Assembly (NCBI GenBank): GCA_001516055.1
Contig: LOEZ01000061.1
Span: 62,001 to 126,000, forward strand
Reading direction: 5' to 3'
Origin: Gracilibacter sp. BRH_c7a
GTDB lineage: Bacteria > Bacillota > Desulfitobacteriia > Desulfitobacteriales > Syntrophobotulaceae
Length of the DNA: 64,000 nucleotides
This document shows positions 7,529 through 16,754 of the stretch, piece by piece. The number at the start of each line of letters is the position of its first letter. The stretch's first letter is position 1. The notes below the pieces were generated by a model that saw only the letters and a program-made list of their open reading frames with translations, was not told the origin of the DNA and did not search any database. The translations under genes were made by a program, and so were the position numbers.

Positions 7529-9898
7529 CTATTCTCTAGATTTAAGTACTTCAACTAAGCTTAGTTTTTTTAGTTTTCTAGCTGCCATTCTTTGCGCAAC
7601 TATCATCGAGGCAACTGTGATTAGAAAGGCAACGATTAATGTATCAACGGTTATTTCGGGATTAAAGCTGAACATATCGCTTGCCACAGACTGTGCCATC
7701 CCAATCATCATTAACTTAGTTAGAGGAATTCCAGCTAACATCCCAAATATACTGATAAACCATTGTTCGAAGGTGACGACCTCCAGTACTTCTTCAGGAT
7801 TCATTCCCAAAACCATCATAGAAGCTAATTCCCTACTGCGTTCGGAGACTGTTATTACAGAAGAATTATAGATGATGGCGAAGCCAATGATGATTCCAAA
7901 GATGAACATGATGTAAATCGTTCCGGAATAGGAAGCCATGAGATCTCTCATTTGGCTTAAGAGACTGAGGCGATTTTCTATACTATTAATCACAGGGCTA
8001 TCATTATACTTTTCCATCAGAAGAGGAATACTTGTTTCTTCAATACTTATTATCAACGAAGTTGCGACTGGTCCCTGGCCGAGAAAAGCTTGAAGAGCAG
8101 AGATTTCCATATAGGCATTCAACCCTAGGTTCTGAGAAATAACGCCTACCACCTGTAAATATTTTCTCTCATCTGGCTTGCTAAAATAAGGACTTCCAAC
8201 GCTAAGTGTTGTACCGACATCTGCCTGAAGAAGGTCGGCAAGTCGCTGAGATATCAGAATTCCGTTTTCTGGCGCACGTACAGATTTTCCAGAGCTGTCC
8301 ACAATATGATAGAGACTACTGTTAGATTTTAATCCCAGCAAGACGACGCTCTTTTCGTGCCAGGAATTATTTAAGGTCACAGGAATCTCGGCCATAGATT
8401 CTACAGCTTTTACACCATCAAAATCAGCAAGTTCTCTTTGCACTTTTTCTTGGCTAAGTGGAAGTGCTAAAGGTATCTTTACATCGTATGTTTCTATTTT
8501 CTCGAATTGTTCGAAAAGTAAGACATCACTTAGAGCTTTAAATGACCAAGGGAGAGCCAGCAAACTAAAAGTAAACATGATTCCAATAAAGAGGAAGCTG
8601 GTTCGCACCTTATTCCTAGCCAAATTTCGCAAGGCCATTTTACCTTGAACCGTAAGCATTTTCCAGAAGAAGATGGCTTTTTCAAAAATAACATTCTTTC
8701 CTGGCGGAGGTGCAGCCGGGCGTATGGCTTCGGCTGGTTCGAGGATCAGCATTTTTCTGCAACCCTGATACCCAGCAACCAAAGCAAAGGATGTAGCTAA
8801 TACGAGACTAAGGAAAAAATACTGGGGTGAAAAGCTAGCCTCCATCCCTGGCATATTAAAGTAATCTCGGTAAAGACTGAGGAAGGGTCCGGTAAGTAAT
8901 GAACCAGAGATTCCTCCAATCATTCCTCCTAGGAGTCCGGTAATAAGAGCGTAGGAAACGTAATGGAATAATATTTCGTTCTTTGTATACCCGAATGCTT
9001 TAAGGGTTCCGAGTTGAGTCCGTTGTTGTTCGATCATCCGCTTAAGCATGATATAAAGAATCATAGCCGCTACGGACAAGAAGATCAGAGGCATGGATTT
9101 AGCCATTGCTTGAAGACTTGCTAGCTCCTGGTTTAACATAACAGTACTCAGTTGATCTTTACGGGGATAGATGCTCTCTAAACCGTAAGGCTTCAGTTCT
9201 ACTTCAAGAAAAGCTTTAACTTCATCAAAGTTAGCGTCAGGCTTGAGAGTAAAAACAATATCATTGACTGCTTCTTTTTCCTGAAAGAGGTTCTTCATTA
9301 CCGACAGAGGGAGATAACCTATTCCAAAGGTCTCAGGATTAGGATAAATTTCACTCACCGTTCTCAGGGTATAAATGAATTCTGGACTTTTACCAGAACC
9401 AATCACCCGGAAGGTCTTCATCTTCCCTTCAGCTATGAAATCTATTTCATCGTTGAGCTGCAAAGAGTTGGCCACAAAGAATTTATTATCCACCCACATA
9501 TTAAAGTTGTCATCTGAAAGGGGAATCCCTTCATCCAGCAGTACATCATTTAATACTTTCGATTGGGAAGTATCGATAGAAACCAAACGTAGATAAACGT
9601 TTTCTTTACTATCCGGCATGACTACCCGGACATCCTTAATTAATCTTCCTTGAACATCCTGGATACCTTCTATCTTTTTTAGATTTTCTATTTGGTTATA
9701 AGGCATGGCTTGGATTTCTGCGAAACCATCGGCAAAATGTTGATTTTCATAAAAAGTATCTCGAGAGAGAGTTAAGTTGTCCATCACGATGGACATCGAG
9801 GAGTACATCATCAAGCCGATGGCGATGACCACTATACAAGCAGCATAGGCACCTTTTTGTTCTAAGAGGTCACGGCGCATTTTTCTAAACAGCATCAT
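7529..9898 (-). CDS. FtsX/MacB-type ABC transporter permease
   Basis: The protein has about 789 residues. An N-terminal membrane segment, a large extracytoplasmic domain, a three-helix FtsX block (about 270-390), a second extracytoplasmic domain and a second FtsX block near the C-terminus give the duplicated architecture of large Gram-positive MacB-like exporters. I start at 9898, where TAATG couples it to the ATPase stop and GAAGGTG is 8 bases upstream; an ATG at 9904 is too close to that site. It should work with the adjacent ATPase and adaptor in efflux of hydrophobic or peptide compounds (inferred). Confidence 0.88.
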   Translation of the reverse strand: MMLFRKMRRDLLEQKGAYAACIVVIAIGLMMYSSMSIVMDNLTLSRDTFYENQHFADGFAEIQAMPYNQIENLKKIEGIQDVQGRLIKDVRVVMPDSKENVYLRLVSIDTSQSKVLNDVLLDEGIPLSDDNFNMWVDNKFFVANSLQLNDEIDFIAEGKMKTFRVIGSGKSPEFIYTLRTVSEIYPNPETFGIGYLPLSVMKNLFQEKEAVNDIVFTLKPDANFDEVKAFLEVELKPYGLESIYPRKDQLSTVMLNQELASLQAMAKSMPLIFLSVAAMILYIMLKRMIEQQRTQLGTLKAFGYTKNEILFHYVSYALITGLLGGMIGGISGSLLTGPFLSLYRDYFNMPGMEASFSPQYFFLSLVLATSFALVAGYQGCRKMLILEPAEAIRPAAPPPGKNVIFEKAIFFWKMLTVQGKMALRNLARNKVRTSFLFIGIMFTFSLLALPWSFKALSDVLLFEQFEKIETYDVKIPLALPLSQEKVQRELADFDGVKAVESMAEIPVTLNNSWHEKSVVLLGLKSNSSLYHIVDSSGKSVRAPENGILISQRLADLLQADVGTTLSVGSPYFSKPDERKYLQVVGVISQNLGLNAYMEISALQAFLGQGPVATSLIISIEETSIPLLMEKYNDSPVINSIENRLSLLSQMRDLMASYSGTIYIMFIFGIIIGFAIIYNSSVITVSERSRELASMMVLGMNPEEVLEVVTFEQWFISIFGMLAGIPLTKLMMIGMAQSVASDMFSFNPEITVDTLIVAFLITVASMIVAQRMAARKLKKLSLVEVLKSRE

Positions 9899-10602
9899 TA
9901 CCATGTCACCTTCTCTGGAGGAATAGGATTCTCATTAACCACTATCCGGGAAATCCCGCCATCTTTTATGTAGAAAACACGATCAGCAATCTGAGCTACC
10001 CCTGCATTATGAGTAATAATAATTACGGTTTTTTTATACTTCTCGTGAAAGTCTTTGAGTATTTTCAATACTTGAATACTTGTTTGAGAATCAAGGGCAC
10101 CTGTAGGCTCATCACAAAGAAGTAGCTCAGGATTCTTAGCTATTGCTCTGGCCAAAGCAATCCTTTGCTGTTCTCCGCCACTTAACTGAGAAGGGAAGTG
10201 GTCAGCACGGTCTGTTAAACCAACCTGATCCAGGATAGTGCTTACATCCAGTGGATCTCTAGCAATTTCCGCTGAAAGGCTGATATTCTCCCAAGCGGTA
10301 AGGTTAGGGATAAGATTATAAAATTGAAAAACAAAGCCAACGGCATTGCGCCGATATAACGTCAGTTCTTTAGAATCAGCAGAGTGGAGGGGAATATCTT
10401 TATAGAAAAGTTCACCTCGTGTAGCCTGATCCATACCTCCGACCATGTTAAGTAAGGTGCTTTTGCCTGAGCCACTAGGGCCTAGGATAACAATGAACTC
10501 GTTTTCGAAGATTTGAAAATCGGTGTCGACCAGAGCTTTAACTTCAACTTCACCCATCTGATATGTTTTGGTAAGACCAGTTGCCCGAATTAAAGGACTC
10601 AT
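9898..10602 (-). CDS. ABC transporter ATPase of the LolD/MacB type
   Basis: All ABC motifs are intact in 234 residues: Walker A GPSGSGKST (about 41), Q-loop FQFYNLIPNLT, signature LSGGEQQRIALARA, Walker B LLLCDEPTGALD, and the H-loop histidine in IITHN. The sequence groups with lipoprotein/MacB-type exporter ATPases. Its ATG overlaps the tetR stop (ATGA) and its stop overlaps the permease start, so the operon is tightly coupled. Confidence 0.92.
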   Translation of the reverse strand: MSPLIRATGLTKTYQMGEVEVKALVDTDFQIFENEFIVILGPSGSGKSTLLNMVGGMDQATRGELFYKDIPLHSADSKELTLYRRNAVGFVFQFYNLIPNLTAWENISLSAEIARDPLDVSTILDQVGLTDRADHFPSQLSGGEQQRIALARAIAKNPELLLCDEPTGALDSQTSIQVLKILKDFHEKYKKTVIIITHNAGVAQIADRVFYIKDGGISRIVVNENPIPPEKVTW

Positions 10603-11234
10603 TTTCTTCCCCCTTTCTGTTTGATTTTGCCTTGAAAGAATAGTTTGATTTGGCGCAAGATATTATTTTGCATCTCATCATAAGTAATGCTATCGTTCAT
10701 CATAAAGAAAAGGGCTTGGGTGGTAAGAATACTGAACACGCAAAAAGCAGCGTCTCTGGTATCGAAACCAGTTTCAAGCATCCATTTTTCTTGATAGGCC
10801 TCTAGAATTTTAGCGATGAAATCTATAAATAGATATTTATTCTTTGTATAGACTTCTCCAAGCTCAGGATGCTTAGTGATGCTATCCATAAAAACTACAA
10901 ATAGCTCTCGTGTAGTATTTTTTTCAAAAGTCTTATAGGGCTCTAGATAGACTTCTATTATCTTGATAACGGTCATGGCAGGGTCATTTCCAAATTTGCT
11001 GATAACGTCATCCAATTTTTCTGAAGGATTTCCTATTTCAAGGTAATAGCTTTGCATGTAAAGAAGGGCTTTGGAAGGAAAATAATTATAGAGGGTACCG
11101 ACCCCAATGTTGGCCCTAGCAGCGATATCAGCAATCGTGGTCTCTGCAAAACCATCCGTTAGGAAGCATTCTTTGGCCGCTTCTAAAATTTTGTTGCGGA
11201 TAGCTTCTTTTTTTCTATTTCTTATACTGGGCAT
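10599..11234 (-). CDS. TetR/AcrR family repressor of the efflux operon
   Basis: The 211-residue protein opens with a TetR helix-turn-helix (residues about 9-55: KILEAAKECFLTDGFAETTIADIAARANIGVGTLYNYFPSK) followed by a divergent ligand-binding helical domain. I chose the ATG at 11234, 8 bases after GGAG; a GTG at 11243 overlaps that site. As first gene of the operon, 90 bases from a double palindrome, it probably represses its own transcription and that of the exporter until an effector binds. Confidence 0.88.
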   Translation of the reverse strand: MPSIRNRKKEAIRNKILEAAKECFLTDGFAETTIADIAARANIGVGTLYNYFPSKALLYMQSYYLEIGNPSEKLDDVISKFGNDPAMTVIKIIEVYLEPYKTFEKNTTRELFVVFMDSITKHPELGEVYTKNKYLFIDFIAKILEAYQEKWMLETGFDTRDAAFCVFSILTTQALFFMMNDSITYDEMQNNILRQIKLFFQGKIKQKGGRK

Positions 11235-11318
11235 ATTTTTCACTCCGTACTTAATAAATAAGGCTTAGAAGCAATAACCATTCACCTGTTACCATATAAT
11301 TATGGTGTTAAAAAAATA

Positions 11319-11352
11319 ATATGAATGCATTCAAATATGAATGCATTCATAT
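11319..11352. promoter_or_regulatory. tandem TetR-type operators
   Basis: The 12 bp perfect palindrome TGAATGCATTCA occurs at 11322-11333 and again at 11338-11349, 16 bases centre to centre, flanked by AT-rich DNA. The position directly upstream of the tetR-led operon makes this the likely binding site of that repressor, probably for two dimers. Confidence 0.75.
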
Positions 11353-11502
11353 TTATTATAAAGGAGAGTATCCGTAAATTTCAATAGATTTTAACGAGAG
11401 ATACAAATATAATAAAGAATAATTGAGTTTTGACAAAATTTTATTGATAGCAAAAGGATATCAGGGAAATATTATTGTTAATGTTAAAATGTATTTGCAC
11501 GT

Positions 11503-12192
11503 CTAACATTTGTTCTTACAGTATCTGCACCGAAGATTAAGATTCGAAATTTCCGAGAAACGTTCAGGATATCTATAGTGCTGATATTCCCATTGGATCA
11601 TAATTATTAGAGAAACTGCGATTAAACTCCAAGTCCAGAACGAGGGGATAAAAGCCAAGGGAGAAAAAATCATAATATGATCCCAATTATATATCCTGCA
11701 GGCGTTACAGCACTTACTTCTAACTATCCAAGCCTGAAATGGGCACCAAATATTAATGCAAAACTGATCGGCAAAATATAAGAATAAGAATAAGAGAAAT
11801 AATCCCATTTCATTGATAAGCCCGTTAAGGAAAATAACACCAAGTCCTGATAGTAAAGCTAACCAGAATATAAGGGCCAATAAGGCACGTCTGTTAAATT
11901 TTTTCGTGTGCTTTAATAGAGCATCTTGTTGGTATACCGCTTCACTGTAATGCTTGACGTAAAGCTTTCCACAACCGACGTAAGTACTCCAGCGCGGAAC
12001 GAAAACAAGAAGCATTTCGGAGAGGAAGAAGAACCACAATACTTGGTAAAAAGAAAAGTAACCGATGTTTGTTACTAAAACTTTTTTAAGCAGAGTAATG
12101 TCATACAAAGAGATAAGGAAAGCTGCTAAAAAAAGAATAAACTTAAATATAAATTTTTTGTTATTGATAACTAACAGGGTTTTGGGATTCAT
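11503..12192 (-). CDS. unrecognised cysteine-rich four-helix membrane protein
   Basis: I do not recognise a family with a known function. The 229-residue protein has an N-terminal pair of membrane helices (about 14-60), a basic cytoplasmic loop, a second pair (about 100-140) and a last helix (about 178-195). Cysteines cluster in CPFQAWIV, KCCNACRIYNWDHIM and the C-terminal CRYCKNKC, suggesting a metal or Fe-S site near the membrane, or redox activity. The ATG at 12192 follows GGAGG by 6 bases. The gene is isolated from both neighbours. Confidence 0.6.
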   Translation of the reverse strand: MNPKTLLVINNKKFIFKFILFLAAFLISLYDITLLKKVLVTNIGYFSFYQVLWFFFLSEMLLVFVPRWSTYVGCGKLYVKHYSEAVYQQDALLKHTKKFNRRALLALIFWLALLSGLGVIFLNGLINEMGLFLLFLFLYFADQFCINIWCPFQAWIVRSKCCNACRIYNWDHIMIFSPLAFIPSFWTWSLIAVSLIIMIQWEYQHYRYPERFSEISNLNLRCRYCKNKC

Positions 12193-12315
12193 TTGCTTCC
12201 TCCATATTATCACTATCGTAATGATTTCTTAGGTTGCTTTATGCTTATTCATAATCGTAGCAGGACATTACTAAGATTTAAACGGTCCATTTATAAAAAC
12301 ACCCAAAGAGAAAAC

Positions 12316-12349
12316 CGAATGATTTTAAAAGAAAATTTAATATTGTTCG
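12316..12349. promoter_or_regulatory. candidate PurR operator (paired PurBoxes)
   Basis: CGAATGAT at 12316-12323 and ATTGTTCG at 12342-12349 form an inverted pair 18 bases apart, close to the Bacillus PurBox CGAACAAT with its usual spacing. It ends 9 bases before the -35 of the xpt promoter, the usual location. One box deviates at two positions. Confidence 0.5.
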
Positions 12350-12358
12350 ATTATTAAA

Positions 12359-12387
12359 TTGAAAATTCCTCTCTGAATAGATATAAT
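12359..12387 (+). promoter_or_regulatory. sigma-A-type promoter for xpt
   Basis: TTGAAA at 12359-12364 and TATAAT at 12382-12387 are separated by 17 bases, 44 bases before the xpt ATG. No guanine/xanthine riboswitch is visible between promoter and gene. Confidence 0.72.
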
Positions 12388-12430
12388 TAGTTCTAGTGGA
12401 ATAATGAAAAATAAAGAATAAGGTAAGAAC

Positions 12431-13006
12431 ATGAAACTACTTAAAGAATATATCCGTCATAGTGGCCGCGTTATTGGGAATGATATACTTAAAGTCGACA
12501 GTTTTCTTAATCATCAAATGGACATCGGACTTTTTCAGGAGATCGGCCAGGAATTTAAGAAAAGGTTTTCTGAAAATAAAATTACTAAGATATTAACCAT
12601 AGAAGCTTCAGGTATAGGAATTGCCTGTATCACAGCTCAGTACTTTGATAATGTCAAAGTAGTGTTTGCCAAAAAAAATTCTGCCCGGAATCTTAACTCA
12701 GAGGTCTACGAAAGCCAAGTTTTTTCTTATACCAAGGATACTCACTACAACATCAAAGTAGATAAGAATTACTTATGCCCTGCTGACAAGGTACTTATAA
12801 TTGATGATTTCTTAGCCAACGGTAATGCCGTATTAGGATTATTGGACATAACCAAGCAAGCTAAATCTCAGGTCGCAGGGGTAGGAATTGTTATTGAAAA
12901 GAGCTTTCAAAATGGTAGGGATTCTATTCTGGATAAAAATGTGAGATTGGAATCTCTGGCAAGAGTAAAATCCTTGGCAGGAGGGACTATTTCTTTTGTA
13001 GACTGA
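12431..13006 (+). CDS. xpt: xanthine phosphoribosyltransferase
   Basis: The enzyme joins xanthine (and less well guanine) to PRPP, giving XMP for purine salvage. Length (191 residues) fits Xpt. The PRPP-binding loop VLIIDDFLANGNA is near residue 120, and the N-terminal IRHSGRVIGNDILKVDSFLNHQ pattern is characteristic. The ATG follows AAGGTAAG. It precedes the nucleoside importer, which would supply purine nucleosides, so the group is a salvage unit. Confidence 0.92.
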   Translation: MKLLKEYIRHSGRVIGNDILKVDSFLNHQMDIGLFQEIGQEFKKRFSENKITKILTIEASGIGIACITAQYFDNVKVVFAKKNSARNLNSEVYESQVFSYTKDTHYNIKVDKNYLCPADKVLIIDDFLANGNAVLGLLDITKQAKSQVAGVGIVIEKSFQNGRDSILDKNVRLESLARVKSLAGGTISFVD

Positions 13007-13056
13007 TTTAGGTAGAATTTTTTATTTTTTATTAAATAATAGGGAGGACAAGCTAA

Positions 13057-14148
13057 ATGAGAAAGGGATTAACTCTACTGCTGGTTGCATTACTAGCAGT
13101 AACGCTGACTGTTGCAGGCTGTTCATCAAACACACCTGCTCCAGCTGGAGAAGAAAAATTGAAAGTTGGGTTCATTTACATTGGTCCAGTAGGGGATGCA
13201 GGTTGGACTTATGCACATGACCAAGGTCGTCAATATTTAGAGAAAGAACTTGATGTAGAAACAATTATTCAAGAAAGTGTACCTGAAGATCAGCAATCAG
13301 AGAAAGTCATGAAAGATATGATTGACCAGGGTGCCAAAGTTATCTTTGCTACTAGTTATGGTTATATGGATCATGTGGTAAATGTAGCTAAAGAATATCC
13401 GGACATTATTTTCCTCCATTGCTCAGGCGATAAGATTGGAGATAACTACGCAAACTATTTTGGAAGTATTGAAGAACCAAGATATCTATCTGGAATAGTT
13501 GCCGGCTTAAAGACCCAAAACGATACCATTGGGTACGTAGCAGCTTTTGATTATCCTGAAGTTATCCGTGGAATCAATGCCTTTACCTTGGGTGTCCGTT
13601 CTGTAAATCCAGATGCAGTTGTTAAAGTTAAATGGACCAATACCTGGTTTGATCCTGCTAAAGAAAAAGCAGCGGCTGTTGCTCTTCTAGATGAAGGGGT
13701 AGACATTATTGCTCAGCATCAGGACACTGCTGGTCCACAGGTTGCGGCTGAAGAAAGAGGAGTATGGTCAGTTGGTTATAATACCGACATGTCTAAGATG
13801 GCTCCTAAATCATATATGACGGCACCTCTGTGGAACTGGGGCATGTATTATGTTAAGACTGTGAAAGAAATCCAAGAGGGCACTTGGAAACCTGAAGCTT
13901 ACTGGGGAACCTTAAAGGATGGTTTCGTTGACCTTGCACCTCTCACTGATATTGCTCCAGCAGAAGCTCAAGCAGCCGTTGATAAAGTACAAGATCAAAT
14001 GAAGGCTGGGACATTCGATGTGTTTGCTGGTCCTATCAAAGATCAAAATGGTAAAGAGATGGTCCCTGCTGGGTCGACCGTTTCCATTGGTGATCAGTTA
14101 GGCATGAAATGGTTTGTTGAAGGTGTAGAAGGAAAAATCGGGCAATAG
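13057..14148 (+). CDS. BMP/PnrA-type nucleoside-binding lipoprotein
   Basis: A lipoprotein signal peptide with lipobox VAGC (cysteine at residue 22) leads into a periplasmic-binding fold of the BMP family (KVGFIYIGPVGDAGWTYAHDQGRQYLE). Such proteins bind purine nucleosides at the membrane's outer face for an ABC importer. The three following genes encode that importer. The gene has a good GGGAGG site and lies 50 bases after xpt. Confidence 0.9.
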   Translation: MRKGLTLLLVALLAVTLTVAGCSSNTPAPAGEEKLKVGFIYIGPVGDAGWTYAHDQGRQYLEKELDVETIIQESVPEDQQSEKVMKDMIDQGAKVIFATSYGYMDHVVNVAKEYPDIIFLHCSGDKIGDNYANYFGSIEEPRYLSGIVAGLKTQNDTIGYVAAFDYPEVIRGINAFTLGVRSVNPDAVVKVKWTNTWFDPAKEKAAAVALLDEGVDIIAQHQDTAGPQVAAEERGVWSVGYNTDMSKMAPKSYMTAPLWNWGMYYVKTVKEIQEGTWKPEAYWGTLKDGFVDLAPLTDIAPAEAQAAVDKVQDQMKAGTFDVFAGPIKDQNGKEMVPAGSTVSIGDQLGMKWFVEGVEGKIGQ

Positions 14149-14158
14149 GTGAATTTGT

Positions 14159-15682
14159 ATGAAAAACGGTTCTGCATATGTATCTATGAGGGATATTACT
14201 AAAATTTTTGGAACAGTTAAAGCTACAGACAATATGAATTTAGATGTTACCAAGGGTGAGATTCATGCCCTCTTGGGTGAAAACGGAGCCGGAAAAAGCA
14301 CGCTCATGAATATGCTGTCAGGGATTTATATCCCTGACAGTGGTCATATTTTTATAGATAATAAAGAGAATAGATTTACATCACCTAGAGATGCTATCAA
14401 GGCTGGTGTGGGTATGATACACCAGCATTTTAAACTTGTTGAAGTACTTACTGCTTTGGACAATATTCTGTTAGGATATAATGTTGGCTTATTTGTAAAC
14501 AAGAGAATCCAAAAAGAACAGATCAATAAGATTATGGAGAAATTCCAATTAGATGTGGACCTGGATAAATATGTATTTGATATGTCGGTAGGGGAGAAAC
14601 AAACTCTTGAGATATTAAAAACCTTATATCGAGGAGCACGTATTCTAATCCTCGATGAACCTACAGCAGTATTAACCCCACAGGAAACAGTCAAACTATT
14701 TAAAATTATGCGCCGCATGAAGAATCAAGATTGTTCTGTTATCTTCATTAGCCATAAGATGAATGAGGTTATGGAAATAGCAGATAGAGTTACCGTTCTG
14801 CGTAAAGGGCGCACCATAGATACTTTAATAAAAGAAAACAGCAATCCTCAGGAACTAACAGAACTCATGGTGGGTAGGCCTGTGGATCTTTCTATAAAGC
14901 GCATTGATAAACTCACTGATAAAGTGGTATTTAAGGTAAGAAATCTTAGAGCAGATAATGAAGAAAAAGTTGAGGTCTTAAAAGGCATCAATTTTGAGAT
15001 GTACCAAGGAGAAATTCTGGGAGTAGCTGGTATCGCAGGAAGCGGCCAGAAAGAGCTTTGTGAGGCATTAGCCGGACTCTATCCAATTAAAGAAGGAGAG
15101 ATATCATTTAAGGGAGAAGACCTCGCCGGCAAGAACCCGAAGGAGTTTATAACAAGAGGAATTAGCATGAGCTTCATTCCTGAGGATCGGTTGGGAATGG
15201 GATTAGTGGCTAATATGGATATGGTCGACAATATATTGCTTAAGCAATACCATAAGAGCAAAGGTTTTCTTGTAAAAAGAAAACCTGCAGCCGAAAAAGC
15301 CAAAGAGATAATTCAGAAACTTGATGTTATAACACCAGGAGTTCATCATCCCATCAAAAACCTTTCTGGAGGAAATATTCAAAAGGTTTTACTCGGAAGA
15401 GAATTAGATTCTCATCCAGAATTGCTAATTACAGCTTATCCCGTCCGAGGGCTAGATATTAATACTTGCTTGAAGATATATGATATTTTAAATGAAGAAA
15501 AGAAAAAAGGAGTCTCTATCCTTTATATTGCTGAAGACTTGGACTCCCTACTTGGTTTATGTGATCGTATTATGGTGATTTCTAATGGAGAAGTTACTGG
15601 TATTGTAGATGCTCGTAAAGCCACTAAAGAACAGCTTGGTTTAATGATGCTCGGAAACAAAGAGGTGGACAATGCAGATTAG
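14159..15682 (+). CDS. nucleoside importer ATPase (two ABC domains)
   Basis: The 507-residue protein carries two ABC domains. The first has an intact Walker A (GENGAGKST), signature-like SVGEKQ and Walker B ILILDEPTAVLT. The second is degenerate: GSGQKE instead of Walker A, LSGGNIQKV signature, and AYPVRGLD where DEPTRGLD is usual, so the catalytic glutamate is missing. Asymmetry of this kind is known in RbsA/NupA-type ATPases. Its 3' end overlaps the permease gene by 11 bases. Confidence 0.9.
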   Translation: MKNGSAYVSMRDITKIFGTVKATDNMNLDVTKGEIHALLGENGAGKSTLMNMLSGIYIPDSGHIFIDNKENRFTSPRDAIKAGVGMIHQHFKLVEVLTALDNILLGYNVGLFVNKRIQKEQINKIMEKFQLDVDLDKYVFDMSVGEKQTLEILKTLYRGARILILDEPTAVLTPQETVKLFKIMRRMKNQDCSVIFISHKMNEVMEIADRVTVLRKGRTIDTLIKENSNPQELTELMVGRPVDLSIKRIDKLTDKVVFKVRNLRADNEEKVEVLKGINFEMYQGEILGVAGIAGSGQKELCEALAGLYPIKEGEISFKGEDLAGKNPKEFITRGISMSFIPEDRLGMGLVANMDMVDNILLKQYHKSKGFLVKRKPAAEKAKEIIQKLDVITPGVHHPIKNLSGGNIQKVLLGRELDSHPELLITAYPVRGLDINTCLKIYDILNEEKKKGVSILYIAEDLDSLLGLCDRIMVISNGEVTGIVDARKATKEQLGLMMLGNKEVDNAD

Positions 15683-16754
15683 ATTAGTAAAAAAAGCTGA
15701 TATCGGGACCAGAAGACAGACTTTAATATTCTTAGCGGCCATATTTTTGGCTTTATTCACCACGGGCTTATTTATTCTATTCTTGGGGCTTAATCCTATC
15801 CGGGTTTATATATCTATGATTAATGGTGCTTTTGGAAGTGCTTATAGACTTGAGCAAACCTTTGTTAATGCCATCCCCTTGATTATTACGTCTCTGGGTA
15901 TAGCGATTGCGTTTAGAATGAAATTCTGGAATATCGGAGCTGAAGGGCAAATTATTATGGGGGCATTCTTTGCCAGTTACGTTGCCTTGAATCACTCCGA
16001 TCTCTCAAGACCAGTTCTTCTTTCTATAATGTTCCTGGCTGGTTTTATAGGTGGAGCAATTTGGGGTTTCATTCCGGCTTTCTTCAAAGCAAAGTGGGGG
16101 ACAAACGAAACAATCATTACGCTGATGATGAACTACGTAGCCCTAAAGTGGATTATTTATCTTCAGTTTGGACCTTGGAAAGACCCAAGTGCCCTTGGAT
16201 TTCCTAAAATTCCTAATTTTGCAGAAAATGCTATTTTGCCTAAACTTTTTGGATTACATATTGGGTGGATTATAGCCCTAATCTTAGTTGTACTTGTTTA
16301 TATTTTTATGAACCGTAGTAAAAAGGGATTCGAAATTGCAGTTATTGGAGAAAGCATCAATACTGCTCGTTATGCTGGAATTAATATATTTAGGACAATT
16401 ATTCTCGCTATGGTCTTAAGTGGCGGCATCTGTGGTATAGTAGGCATGATCCAAACCTCAGGCGTTAACCTTACTCTCTCTAAAGAGATTACCGGCGGGG
16501 TTGGTTATACAGCAATTATTACAGCTTGGTTAGGGGCTTTAAAGCCTCATTGGATCGTATTGGTATCAGTATTGTTTGCAGCATTAATTCAAGGTAGTTC
16601 TTATATTCAATCCGCCTTCGGGCTTTCGGCTGCTTCGGCCCAATTATTCCAAGCAATTATTCTATTCTTCGTATTGGGAAGCGAGTTTTTTGCAAGATAT
16701 AAAGTAATATTCGATTGGAAAAGTCTTTCTAAAGCAAAGGAGGATAGAGAATGA
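15672..16754 (+). CDS. nucleoside ABC importer permease, YufP/NupB type
   Basis: The 360-residue integral membrane protein has about ten helices and the family motif FRMKFWNIGAEGQIIMGAFFA near residue 80, followed by WGTNETIITLMMNYVALK. This is the larger of the two permeases of BMP-type nucleoside transporters. It overlaps the ATPase gene upstream and the second permease downstream (ATGA), so the three are translationally coupled. Confidence 0.9.
   Translation: MQIRLVKKADIGTRRQTLIFLAAIFLALFTTGLFILFLGLNPIRVYISMINGAFGSAYRLEQTFVNAIPLIITSLGIAIAFRMKFWNIGAEGQIIMGAFFASYVALNHSDLSRPVLLSIMFLAGFIGGAIWGFIPAFFKAKWGTNETIITLMMNYVALKWIIYLQFGPWKDPSALGFPKIPNFAENAILPKLFGLHIGWIIALILVVLVYIFMNRSKKGFEIAVIGESINTARYAGINIFRTIILAMVLSGGICGIVGMIQTSGVNLTLSKEITGGVGYTAIITAWLGALKPHWIVLVSVLFAALIQGSSYIQSAFGLSAASAQLFQAIILFFVLGSEFFARYKVIFDWKSLSKAKEDRE

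Noticed and set aside
11429-11460. Plus-strand TTGACA as a promoter
   Set aside because: No acceptable -10 element 16-18 bases downstream and no plus-strand gene to serve.
12388-12430. Purine riboswitch before xpt
   Set aside because: Only 43 bases lie between promoter and ATG, and the aptamer core motifs are absent.
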